Shown piece after piece: positions 10,837 to 21,882 of a stretch of 64,000 nt of DNA (position 1 is the stretch's first letter; every line of letters starts with the position of its first letter). The position numbers and the translations under genes are program-made. The stretch is taken from assembly GCF_003576645.1 (NCBI RefSeq), contig NC_044916.1:15849477-15913476 (forward strand). Direction: 5' to 3'. This DNA is from Ipomoea triloba. Taxonomy: Eukaryota; Streptophyta; Magnoliopsida; Solanales; Convolvulaceae. The notes under the pieces were generated by a model. That model worked only from the letters and a program-made list of their open reading frames with translations. It searched no databases and was not told the DNA's origin.

Positions 10837-12764
10837 GAAGAATCCATACATGTCTCTTTTGATGATAGAGCATCGACAGATCAACCATCAAAGTCAGTAG
10901 ATGCAACTGAAAACTCTAAGGAAGTTCAGCCGGAAACGATCGAGAGATCAGACTTACCTCTCGATGGGAAGCAGCCGATAATTCGAGACGTAGCAGAACT
11001 CCAGTCAGAATCAGATGATGAAGACACTACAAAGAAGAATGATACTTATTCAGTTGATTCAATCCAGATCATAAATGACTCTCCCACATCCCAACCACCT
11101 ACCGAGGAGTCAACTGAGGAGCCACAACCCGATCTAAGATGGCTTAGAAGCCATCCCGCTGATCAAGTGATTGGAAATGTACGTGACAAAGTTCGGACCA
11201 GATCAGCATACAAAGAAAGCATGATCGCTTGCTTTCTATCACAAATAGAGTCTAAGGTGATTGATGAGGCTCTAAGTGATCCAGATTGGGTGCAAGCCAT
11301 GCAAGAGGAACTTCATCAGTTTGAACGGAACGACGTTTGGGAACTAGTTCCGAGACCTCATCATGAGAATGTCATTGGAACAAAGTGGGTTTTCAGAAAC
11401 AAGATGAATGAGGATGGAGTCATTGTAAGGAACAAGGCCAGACTTGTTGCTAAAGGATACTGCCAAGAGGAAGGAATAGATTTTGATGAAACCTTCGCTC
11501 CGGTGGCACGTCTCGAAGCCATTCGCATCTTTCTCGCATATGCTGCCTTCAAAGTGTATCAAATGGATGTCAAGAGCGCTTTTCTGAATGGACTTCTTGA
11601 AGAAGAGGTGTACGTTGAACAACCTCCGGGTTTCTTGAAGGACGTGGGAGCTGACAAAGTATACAAGTTGAAGAAGGCACTTTACGGCTTGAAACAAGCT
11701 TCGAGAGCTTGGTATGACACTTTATCCTCTTTTTTACTTCAGTGTGGGTTCACCAAAAGCCTAGTGGACAAAACATTGTTTAGAATTAAGGATGGGGATC
11801 ATATCCTATTGGTGCAAATCTATGTGGACGATATCATCTTTAGGAGCACCAATCCAGACTTGTGCGAGAAGTTCTCCAGTTTGATGAAAGGGAAGTTCGA
11901 GATGAGCATGATGGGAGAACTCAACTACTTCCTTGGACTACAAGTGAGACAGCTTAAGGAAGGTATTTTCATCAACCAGGAGAAATACACCAAGGATCTG
12001 CTCAGGAAATACAATATAGAAGGGAATCTTCAGTCAAAGTACCTATGGGAACCTCTCTACGCATCGACGTGGACAGTGAAGGTCGAGAGGTCGATCAGAC
12101 TACGTATCGAGGTATCATCGGATCTCTTCTTTATTTAACTGCTAGTAGACCAGATATATCATTTGCAGTAGGTGTATGTGCTAGATTTTAGGCAAGTCCT
12201 AAGGAAAGTCACCTCAATGCATCTAAAAAGATTCTTAGATATCTCAAGGGTACGCAAAGTGTTGGACTTTGGTATTCGAAAGGTGGATCTTTCGAACTTA
12301 TGGGATATTCAGATGCGGACTTTGCCGGTTGCAAAATTGATCGAAAGAGCACATCTGGGACATGTCAGTTTCTAGGTGGAAGACTTGTCTCATGGTTTAG
12401 CAAGAAACAGCATTCGATAGCTACAAGTACCGCTGAGGCAGAATATGTAGCAGCTGGAAGTTGTTGTGCTCAGATCTTATGGATGAAGCAACAATTACTG
12501 GATTATGGTGTTGAATATAAAGAGGTTAAGATCATGTGTGACAATACTAGTGCCATAGCTATTACTCAAAATCCAGTGTTACATTCAAGGACAAAACACA
12601 TTGATATCAAGTATCACTTCATCCGAGACCATGTTGAGAAAAATGATACAACTTTGGAATATGTTGCAACGGACGAGCAACTAGCGGATATTTTCACAAA
12701 AGCTTTATGTGAAAATAGGTTTTCTCAACTAAGGTTAGAATTGGGAATGATAGAATTGGGTTGA
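10837..12764 (+). pseudogene. C1 pol remnant: reverse transcriptase and RNase H
   Basis: The open part begins in the linker before RT, goes through the RT signature [10 protein letters not shown], the catalytic YVDDIIF box, and then RNase H (SDADFAGC, then [10 protein letters not shown], ending near DIFTKALCENRF). Relative to C2 a single base is lost near 12027, which puts the RT-RNase H connection out of frame, and a TAG occurs at about 12188. Three residues found in C2 between AYAAFK and VYQMD are absent. Copying RNA into DNA and removing the template strand would be its job in an intact element. The copy cannot make a full protein. Confidence 0.85.
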
Positions 12765-12963
12765 ACCGTCAAATCTTATCTCCTTGTATTTAGTGCCATG
12801 AACTGTTTCGCATGTGAGGGGCGGTTTCATCAACTTTATGGCAGCTTTGAAGTTACACAGCATTGAATGGTCATTCATTTAGCATCTCGTGACTCAACAG
12901 TGCCTAAGTTTTTGGGCTATAAATAGAGGTGTTTCCTCAGCAGTTTATGTCATCAACTTCTTC
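12765..12963 (+). promoter_or_regulatory. Post-pol leader of C1 with TATAAATAG box
   Basis: TATAAATAG lies at 12918-12926, 38 bp before the ATG of the small ORF. The same sequence context (GGGCTATAAATA) is found in C2 at 27661-27672. It could be an internal pol II promoter, but the leader to the ORF would then be very short. Confidence 0.35.
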
Positions 12964-13329
12964 ATGGAGAAGAAGAATGGAAAAGATGATGTACCATTCT
13001 GGTATAGAGGAAGGAAATCGGCAGTTAAGTCCAAAGACTTTCAAGGAGAAAACTATCCAGAATCAACTAAGGGTGAACAGATTGCGGAGCTTCCTGATAA
13101 TCCAAGCAAGCATCCTATTCCCATCCAAGGTGAATGGATCCCCAAATGTGAGGAGATCCACAAAGGTGGGATACTGGAATCAGGAGAAGAGTCTGGTATA
13201 AGTGGGACTCTTACAGCTGCACATTCCGGAAAAGGATCTCCCTCAACCAAGTGGAGAACCAAGGGAAAGGGAAAAGGAGCTTGTGAGGAGTGCAACAGCG
13301 TAGAGGTAGAGACGAACAAGAAGAGTTAG
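12964..13329 (+). CDS. Small ORF between pol and the long ORF of C1 (unknown)
   Basis: The 121-codon ORF starts MEKK and continues with DVPFWYRGRK, KSKDFQGENYPESTKGEQ and PIPIQGEWIP. The same frame is open in C2 (27711-28079) and the two products agree closely over about the first 100 residues. They part after TKWRTKG because of small length differences. The product is hydrophilic, with no signal peptide or membrane segment. I know no family for it. It sits where Sireviruses have spacer sequence. It may be a short accessory protein or the decayed start of something longer. Confidence 0.4.
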   Translation: MEKKNGKDDVPFWYRGRKSAVKSKDFQGENYPESTKGEQIAELPDNPSKHPIPIQGEWIPKCEEIHKGGILESGEESGISGTLTAAHSGKGSPSTKWRTKGKGKGACEECNSVEVETNKKS

Positions 13330-13676
13330 CCACCTCTAGTTCTGTGACTAGAATAAATAGGACGTTAGATGGCTAGTTACTGCTCTGACATTAGATTCCT
13401 ATATGGCTATCCAAGGCCAAACAAAAGTTTCTAGGGAATCTAATAGTATATTGATTCATATGTAATGTATCTGGAAATCACTAATTGAACTTAAGGAAAT
13501 GTTCCAAGTGATATCTTTTGGATGAATCAATCTTGTTCTTTTTGCAATCTGTATTCGAAAGAAAGTTCGAGAGATACTCATTTAGTTTGCCTATATACGA
13601 TATGTCTCGAAGAAGGGGAGTTCGAGAGATCACTTCGAAAGATAACAAACTGACTCTCTATGTATCTCAAAAAACA

Positions 13677-13856
13677 GAGGAATAAGGAAGGATAGGGATC
13701 AATCGCTCAGGGGGAAGATTCTTAACCACTTGAACATGTTGCCATGGGTTCAACCAAGTCAAGACGGAGGAATAAGGAGGGTTAGGGATCAATCATTCAG
13801 GGGGAAGATCCTTAACCACTTTAACATGTTGCTTTGGGTTAAATCAAGTCAAGTGT
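13677..13856 (+). repeat. Two 90-bp polypurine-rich tandem repeats in C1
   Basis: Two units start GAGGAATAAGGA at 13677 and 13767, each with GATCAAT, CAGGGGGAAGAT and a variable tail. C2 has three shorter units at the same place (28505-28680). Confidence 0.7.
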
Positions 13857-13928
13857 TCACCTTCGAGAGGTGAAACTGATGTGTTCAACGGATATATGTG
13901 GAACGGCTAATTTGGAAATTAATGCTAG

Positions 13929-14311
13929 CCACGTGGTCTTCGGTTACTGACGGTTTTCCAAGTTTTAAGGGCACTATCTTGATTAGTGGGAGCATGCTTA
14001 TAAAGTTATCTTATCTTATAACCCCACTTTTAAATCTTAAACCGTCCCATACTTTCCCAAAAATACCCTTACCATATCATATACACATAACCGTTATAGA
14101 AGGGTATTTCTGACCTTTCACTTTGTTTAAATTAACCGGGATCCTAATTCGGGTTAAACTCTCAACCCTACCCATATATCCGACCCGAATCCACAAGATA
14201 TAAAAGCCAAACCCATCTTCCTTATCCGGATTCAAGCTTAAACTGAATACCCAAAATCCCCGAAATTCCAAACACTGTACTCATTCCCTCCAAAACATCA
14301 AGCTTTCAACA
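13929..14311 (+). promoter_or_regulatory. Putative promoter of the C1 long gene
   Basis: A perfect G-box, CCACGTGG, lies at 13929-13936 and a TATAAAAG box at 14199-14206, which is 113 bp before the ATG at 14312. C2 has the same two elements at 381 and 115 bp before its ATG. The leader between box and ATG is C/A-rich and the start context is AACAATGGCG, close to the plant optimum. This arrangement looks like a pol II promoter for a separate transcript. Confidence 0.5.
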
Positions 14312-17300
14312 ATGGCGTCCGAATCATCAACATCAACCTCATCCTCCGACGCATACCAGAGAAAGTTGAACCACATACGCACTCTTATCAAGCAAGTCAA
14401 GGCGGGAAGTATTCGTGACAGAGATGGCTTCGTTAATCACTCGACGAACCCGAAGCTGGCAGAGAAGGTCCTCAAGAAGTTCGAGAAGGCCGGGCTCCTG
14501 AAGTACATGACGCATGACTACCGAACCATCCACGACCTCGACTACACCGAATGGTTCACAAATGCCAAGGTCTCCAAGGGCAAAATTGAAAGCCGGTTCA
14601 ACGAGATTGATATCACGACTTCAGTGGGCGACCTTAGGGCTGCGTTCGACTTTCCTACATCAGAAGAGGCAGTCAAGAACCTCTCGGATTATAGTCTGGA
14701 CAAGCAGGCGTTTTGGGACAAAATCCGATTGGAGAATGCACCGACCAGCGCAACCTCTGCCCTCCGCAAGTACCATTTGAAGGAGAGGTTCGCTATTACA
14801 GCTGACCTCATCACGAAGTTCATCCTCAGCAAGGTGTCCGGAACCGATGAGATCAATTTGGACATCCTCAAAATCCTCCATGCCATCTGGAACAATGTTC
14901 GAATGGACTGGGCTCACATCATCTTCAACTTCCTAAAACAGCAAGTGCAAGGCTCAATTTCAAACACCAACTAGTCAATTAATAAAAAGGTTGGTTTGGT
15001 TTTGTTGTTCAGTATTTATTGAGTTTGAAGGGTTTGCAATTGAGGGAAGGGAGGGAGATTCATCGAAATACCTACATGGGTAGGACGAAATCTCAAGCTC
15101 CAAAGTCCAAGGGTGTAAAGATTGCACTCTCTCCCTCAAAGCCCAAGGGAAAGGGCAAGAGGAAAGCCCAATCTGTGAAAGAGGATTCTGATAATGCACC
15201 ACTGGGTGTACTGATTAAGAGGGTTGTTATACCAAAGAAGGCTAAGAAAGCCAAATCTGATGCTGTCACCAAGACTCGAGAGGTGACACCCTCTGTTATT
15301 CCAGTACCATTCGAGGACAGGGCACAGGCCCAGGGGGAACCTCAGGCTGCAATGGCCGCTGAGGTTGAGAGAGTACCCCCTACCAAGTCCATCTCAGGTG
15401 AGATATTTGTTGAACTGAATGTTGATGATGGTGCTGGTGGTGCTGATGAGTCTGCGGGTATCTCTCGAGGGGAGGCTCGAGAGTTTGAAGGCACTGGGAT
15501 CAGTGATCCAGTGTAGGGTGATGCTGAGGAACCACGAGAGGTGGTTCGAGAGATAACAGTTTCAGCAGTAGAGGTTCGAGACAACACAGTGGAAACTGCT
15601 GCTGATGATCATGGCACTGTGGTCAGGGACCCAGTGCAAAGTGCTCATAATGTGGAGTTGACACCCACTGAATCTGCCCAAGTTGAAGGAACAATAGCAA
15701 GAGCCATAGCAGATGTTGGGTTGAGTGATGATCTCTCGAAGCAAAATCGAGAGATCGATACAGAAACAGTGGAAGCTGCATCAGCGACAGAAATCCTATC
15801 TGCTGAGCCTCATGATCTGAATGACGAAGTCACCACTCAGTTGGTTCAAAATGATGAAGTTGTGTCCAGTTTGGATGATCTCTCCAGAGTACTCCGATGG
15901 ATCAACTGGAGAACAGGTCCCTTTCACCAACTGATGGCACTAGCAGCAGATATGGAGGCTGAGGAGATCTTTGCTTTGAATTGGTTAAACCTTGCTGAGA
16001 TCCCAGCCAACGAACTACAAGAGCTAGCCCATGACATGCATGTGACCAAGAGGAATCTGAAGTGGATCCTGAACTGGATGCAAAATTTAGAGAGGATATC
16101 AGGCTCGCTACTGCTCTATCCTTGGGACATCATGTAGAGGATACGACAGGTCCAGGGGAGACCTCAGGGGTTGCAAGAGATGATACTGACAATCCAATAG
16201 CAACAGCAGCAATTCCATTGTCCCAGGTGAATGTCTCTGCTCTGGACACATAGGTAGCAGCTTCGAGAGGTGAATTCGAGACCTTTGAAGCACTGGAGGC
16301 AGACTCAAATTCTATTATACTTCTGCCAGCTCCTGAGTCCACACCCTTATCTGATAATGACAAGGCACAAACAGTTCGAGAGGGTGAAATTCCTTTGCTC
16401 GCACTGCCGGGTTTCTCAATGTACACGGAGCAGGCATCTCCATTCCTGCTACCATATGACACGGCGTCCACCTTCGCGGCCAGAATGGTTGATAGGCAAA
16501 GGTGGAGTGCACCAGCTGCTCCAGAAATCGTGGAGATTCCTGACTCTCCTGAGCAAACTGAGGAGCAGCCTGATGAGCAAACTGAGCAGACAGTTTCAAC
16601 TCCTACTGGTTCTAGAGGTGATGAGGACGAAGATGTGCCCATCAATGGTGGAAACCGGGAAGCACCTGTCGATGCACAGCCTCCCTCCTCAAATCCAATC
16701 CCTCCGGCAGATAATCAAGTTCCCAGCTCTGGTTCGAGAGGTAACACTGAGGAGGATCTTCAATTGGATGGAAATCGGGAAGCATCCAACACGGAAGTTC
16801 CTTCCTTAGCTGATCCAATCCTACCAGAAGCTGAAGCTGAGGTTCCAGGTTCGAGAGGTGATGTGCGAGAAGTGATCCATCCCTCAGGTGGAAACCGGGA
16901 AGCACCTGACATGTAGCTACCTTCAAGCTCTGATCCCAGTGTCCCTGCTGACTCTCAGATGCACAATCGAGAGGTGGACTCACAGTTGCAAATCATGGGT
17001 GGAAATTTTGATGCACCCAAGTCCCCTCCGACTAAAGGTACTTCTCAATCTTCTTCTCCTACTTCTGATTATGATCGACAGGCCGAAGAAGCTTTCATTG
17101 GCGAGGTGCGCCAATTCATGACTGATCAATCTTAGAAGATGGCTCGAATTGAACACACACTCACTATTGTTTGCAACGCATCACTTCCTGCTGCTGGATC
17201 AAGTGAAACCCAAGCCAGTCATGAGGAACTTCTCGAACAAGTGGTGTGGGCTGAAGATGCAGCAAGACGAGCCACAAATGAGGCTGTAGAAGCTCGAGCA

Positions 17301-18038
17301 GAAGCAACTAGAGTAAGGGCAGAAGTTGCAGAACTAAAGGTTGAACTTCGAGCCTTCCAGAACTCTAATGAACTTCGACAGGACGTGATCAAAGCCCTAC
17401 TCGATGACCTGTCGAACCAAGTGCCTGCTCAGCTTCAATCGCTCTTTGAAGGTGTGTCCACTCTCCTTTCCCGTCTTAATGATGCCAACAAGGGGGAAAA
17501 TCAGGGGAATAATCAGGGGACAAGAGGGACATCAACCGGCAAGAAAAGGGCAGCCAGTGAACCCTTAACCACTGGACCTCCTCCCAAAGTCACAAAGATA
17601 ACTAGCAAGGCAATGGAGGAAGCCAAGAGGCAGGAGGAACTAAGGGTTCAGCGCACACTGGAAATGGAGAAGAGAAGAGAAGAAGACAGAGAAAGGAGAA
17701 GAAAGAGGCAATAACAACAAACGGCCAAGGATAAGAAAGATGAGCAATTTATGAGAGACTACAAAATGGGAATCAAGGAAGACTCTACAGAGTTTCTAAA
17801 TGGAATCATTGTAAGTCTTCTCAACAAAACTAGCCTATCTTCTCACAGTGGCCTCACTGCAAGTGAATGCATCGAATGGTGGAGAGATGGGGTAATCGAA
17901 GGAAGGTTCATAGGCGAGGCCTTCATCAACTATCTACATCTTGATGTCTCGGACAATTACATCAAGATGGTAGATGACAAAAACCCCGTCAAGACACGAG
18001 CAGCTATCAATGAGAAGAGGAAAGCGGACAAGCAGTAA
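14312..18038 (+). pseudogene. Long post-pol (env-position) gene of C1, degraded
   Basis: This is the broken counterpart of the intact 1,205-codon gene of C2. It starts MASESS and is collinear through the N-terminal domain, the acidic middle, the GSRG / GGNREAP repeats, the coiled-coil region and the C-terminal part containing CIEWWRDGVIEG. Stops interrupt it, among others at 14972, 15514, 16917 and 17712, and there are frame changes around 16130-16400. Whatever the function, this copy has lost it. In C1 pol is also broken. Confidence 0.8.
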
Positions 18039-18318
18039 GCTCTCGATGTCATATATGCATTCTTAAATATTTTTCTCATGTTGTTCTTTGCTTTCTTTTA
18101 ACCTTTTTTGCTAAGTTCATCATTGTAAAACATTCCCTTTGTTTTTAATACATATATATCTTTTGCTGAGGGTGTTGCGTGAGTTTGTTCTTCTTTTTAG
18201 CAGATTAGTTTCTTTGTCAAACTTACCATATGCGCTGAAAATAAAATCAAAGTTAATATTTCTTGAAAATTAGCCATATAAGTAAGTATAGTGTTAGCAT
18301 CATCAAAAAGGGGGATAT
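18039..18318 (+). other. 3' untranslated region and polypurine tract of C1
   Basis: This stretch is non-coding. It ends in the polypurine tract CATCAAAAAGGGGGATA at 18302-18318, directly before the LTR. The tract primes plus-strand DNA synthesis in LTR elements. The C2 equivalent is 33002-33019. Confidence 0.8.
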
Positions 18319-18843
18319 TGTTAGGAACATATTGTAATAGGTTTTGATGATACCAAATGTAATCCACAATCCCCTAAGTCTCGATAAGATAGGAAATACT
18401 TGTAAGTTCGACAAGTAAACTAAAAGCGAAAATACAACCGGGTAATTGAGCTCAACTCGGAAAATATTTAAGCTTAAGGTAAACTTGCTTGAACATCTTA
18501 GAAGTTTCATGTTGTAAACTTATAGATAGATCAGAAGAAGGCACGATACATTACTGGAGGAACAAGGGTCCGCGAGACATCAACTAAGTCTCGAGACATA
18601 AGCAGAGTTCGAGAGATGGAATCTCTCGAGACATCAATCCAGTTCGAGACATAGGATCGAGACATCAAGTAGTCGAGACATCATGTTTGGTCTCGATGAA
18701 CCTGTACTTCTCCAAAGGATTGAATGGCAGTTAACACGCATGGATGAAGTAATCTATGTTTGGAGAAGAAGAATATCAAGGAGATAGAATATTAAGGAGG
18801 TGCCGAAAGAATATTATGGAACATAGAACAGCCGGAAGTGGAT
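18319..18843 (+). mobile_element. C1 3' LTR, first copy, cut by N
   Basis: The LTR starts TGTTAGGAACATATTG and stops at the N at 18844. The same sequence is present again from 20145. It carries several TCGAGACAT words (18590-18690). Confidence 0.8.
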
Positions 18844-18844
18844 N

Positions 18845-20656
18845 AAGTCCCCTCCGACTAAAGGTACTTCTCAATCTTCTTCTCCTACTTCTGATTATGA
18901 TCGACAGGCCGAAGAAGCTTTCATTGGCGAGGTGCGCCAATTCATGACTGATCAATCTTAGAAGATGGCTCGAATTGAACACACACTCACTATTGTTTGC
19001 AACGCATCACTTCCTGCTGCTGGATCAAGTGAAACCCAAGCCAGTCATGAGGAACTTCTCGAACAAGTGGTGTGGGCTGAAGATGCAGCAAGACGAGCCA
19101 CAAATGAGGCTGTAGAAGCTCGAGCAGAAGCAACTAGAGTAAGGGCAGAAGTTGCAGAACTAAAGGTTGAACTTCGAGCCTTCCAGAACTCTAATGAACT
19201 TCGACAGGACGTGATCAAAGCCCTACTCGATGACCTGTCGAACCAAGTGCCTGCTCAGCTTCAATCGCTCTTTGAAGGTGTGTCCACTCTCCTTTCCCGT
19301 CTTAATGATGCCAACAAGGGGGAAAATCAGGGGAATAATCAGGGGACAAGAGGGACATCAACCGGCAAGAAAAGGGCAGCCAGTGAACCCTTAACCACTG
19401 GACCTCCTCCCAAAGTCACAAAGATAACTAGCAAGGCAATGGAGGAAGCCAAGAGGCAGGAGGAACTAAGGGTTCAGCGCACACTGGAAATGGAGAAGAG
19501 AAGAGAAGAAGACAGAGAAAGGAGAAGAAAGAGGCAATAACAACAAACGGCCAAGGATAAGAAAGATGAGCAATTTATGAGAGACTACAAAATGGGAATC
19601 AAGGAAGACTCTACAGAGTTTCTAAATGGAATCATTGTAAGTCTTCTCAACAAAACTAGCCTATCTTCTCACAGTGGCCTCACTGCAAGTGAATGCATCG
19701 AATGGTGGAGAGATGGGGTAATCGAAGGAAGGTTCATAGGCGAGGCCTTCATCAACTATCTACATCTTGATGTCTCGGACAATTACATCAAGATGGTAGA
19801 TGACAAAAACCCCGTCAAGACACGAGCAGCTATCAATGAGAAGAGGAAAGCGGACAAGCAGTAAGCTCTCGATGTCATATATGCATTCTTAAATATTTTT
19901 CTCATGTTGTTCTTTGCTTTCTTTTAACCTTTTTTGCTAAGTTCATCATTGTAAAACATTCCCTTTGTTTTTAATACATATATATCTTTTGCTGAGGGTG
20001 TTGCGTGAGTTTGTTCTTCTTTTTAGCAGATTAGTTTCTTTGTCAAACTTACCATATGCGCTGAAAATAAAATCAAAGTTAATATTTCTTGAAAATTAGC
20101 CATATAAGTAAGTATAGTGTTAGCATCATCAAAAAGGGGGATATTGTTAGGAACATATTGTAATAGGTTTTGATGATACCAAATGTAATCCACAATCCCC
20201 TAAGTCTCGATAAGATAGGAAATACTTGTAAGTTCGACAAGTAAACTAAAAGCGAAAATACAACCGGGTAATTGAGCTCAACTCGGAAAATATTTAAGCT
20301 TAAGGTAAACTTGCTTGAACATCTTAGAAGTTTCATGTTGTAAACTTATAGATAGATCAGAAGAAGGCACGATACATTACTGGAGGAACAAGGGTCCGCG
20401 AGACATCAACTAAGTCTCGAGACATAAGCAGAGTTCGAGAGATGGAATCTCTCGAGACATCAATCCAGTTCGAGACATAGGATCGAGACATCAAGTAGTC
20501 GAGACATCATGTTTGGTCTCGATGAACCTGTACTTCTCCAAAGGATTGAATGGCAGTTAACACGCATGGATGAAGTAATCTATGTTTGGAGAAGAAGAAT
20601 ATCAAGGAGATAGAATATTAAGGAGGTGCCGAAAGAATATTATGGAACATAGAACA
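18845..20656. repeat. Apparently exact second copy of 17019-18830, probable assembly artefact
   Basis: After the N at 18844 the sequence returns to the start of AAGTCCCCTCCGACT and repeats 1,812 bp with a constant offset of 1,826. The encoded 191-codon and 95-codon segments are identical in both copies. The copy then runs into 42-bp tandem repeats (20614-20758) that the first copy lacks. Two contig ends that overlap but were not merged would give exactly this. Confidence 0.8.
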
Positions 20657-21882
20657 ATATTAAGGAGGTGCCGAAAGAATATTATGGAACATAGAACAGC
20701 CGGAAGTGGATGCCACGAGAATATTATGGAACATAGAACAGCCGGAAGTGGATGCCACGTCAGAACTCCACAACAAACGGATAGAAGATGCACCAATCAA
20801 AGGTCGGTCTTATTACCTAAAACGAGGATCAATGGGAATATAAAAAGAGTAACTTTTACCAAAAGAAGTAAGTGGAGCATGGACTCAAGATAGTGGAATA
20901 TGGGATATTCACTACAAGACAAAAGGTTCAAGTTACAAGAAGACCACTCCATGAAACATGCTAAAAATATGCAAGTCCCATGATCAGCATGGGAGACAGA
21001 TTTCAAACGGAATAATTTTCCCTCCAATGGAATTATTCCTCAACTCTCATATATAAGGACGTGAAGACACAAGTTCATAAAGGTTTGAGAATTCTAAGCT
21101 ATCATAAGAGGTGTCTGATTCAAACGTTCAAAGTGTAAGAGCTTAATCTGGAATATCATCCTTGATATTCACAAGTGCGAGAAAACACGTCTTAGTGTTT
21201 TAAGAAAGTTACAAAGCTTCAACTACTACACATCTAGAAGGTGACCAAAGCTGCTCTACAAGGAAGATCATTCAACGAAAGCTTTTGGTCAGATTAGAGA
21301 TTGTTACATTCAACCTGTGACAACCGGAACAACCTTGTCTTGGAGAAGGCAAGAAGAGGCGGAGTAACCTGGGAGCTGTCTTGTGAAGATCCTGAGGCTT
21401 GAGGCGGGCTTGGTGATCAAAGCTCAAGTGCTCGAGAGGTGGAGTAACAAGAAGTGGGGCGAAAAACCTGAGGCTTAAGGCGGGCTTCGTGATCAAAGCT
21501 CAAGCGCTTGATATTGTACTAAACAGGGAAGTTTTAGTGCAATCCTTCTAGGGAGTTTCTAGAAGAAGAGTGGACGTAGGCGGGTTGGCCGAACCACTTA
21601 AAAATCTCTCTCGCATTTACTTTCTGCTTTTATTTCTCGCTAACTATCTCTCGATCTGCACTGCATATAATCACACCTCTCGAACTAACTCAAACTCGTG
21701 CTAATTAAAAAGGGGATAACTTTTCCACTGCACATAAAACTTTGTCTTCATCTTGTGAGGTATCGGACCTAAACATCCTAAGTCCAATACACACGAGAGG
21801 TCAAAAAAGATTTGCAAAATCTTATACAAGTCTATTCACCCCCCGCCCTCTAGACTTGTACCCCATCCCCTTGGGACCAACA
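20145..21882 (+). mobile_element. C1 3' LTR, complete copy
   Basis: This LTR is 1,738 bp, from TGTTAGG to GGGACCAACA. It has a probable TATA box in CATATATAAGG near 21048-21057, which would start transcription in an LTR of this polarity. Other features are 42-bp tandem repeats at 20614-20758 and, near the end, an inverted repeat ACAAGTCTA / TAGACTTGT (21826-21859) around a C-rich loop. It is about 125 bp longer than the C2 LTR, in part because of the tandem repeats. Confidence 0.85.

Larger units (their letters stand above)
10837..21882 (+). mobile_element. C1: SIRE/Maximus-like Copia element, 5'-truncated
   Basis: C1 is a plus-strand Ty1/copia element that has lost its 5' LTR, gag, protease and integrase. 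What remains is RT and RNase H (10837-12764), a small ORF (12964-13329), the long post-pol gene (14312-18038), a polypurine tract (18302-18318) and the 3' LTR. The LTR is represented twice, because the block 17019-18830 recurs after the N at 18844. The LTR ends in CCAACA at 21882 and abuts the A2 protease sequence. An extra gene after pol, a long LTR and a CAAAAAGGGGGA-type tract fit the SIRE/Maximus (Sirevirus) lineage. The gene order matches C2. Confidence 0.8.

Noticed and set aside
18319..20144. C1 considered to have two tandem 3' ends by real duplication
   Set aside because: The apparent identity and the N at the joint favour an assembly artefact.
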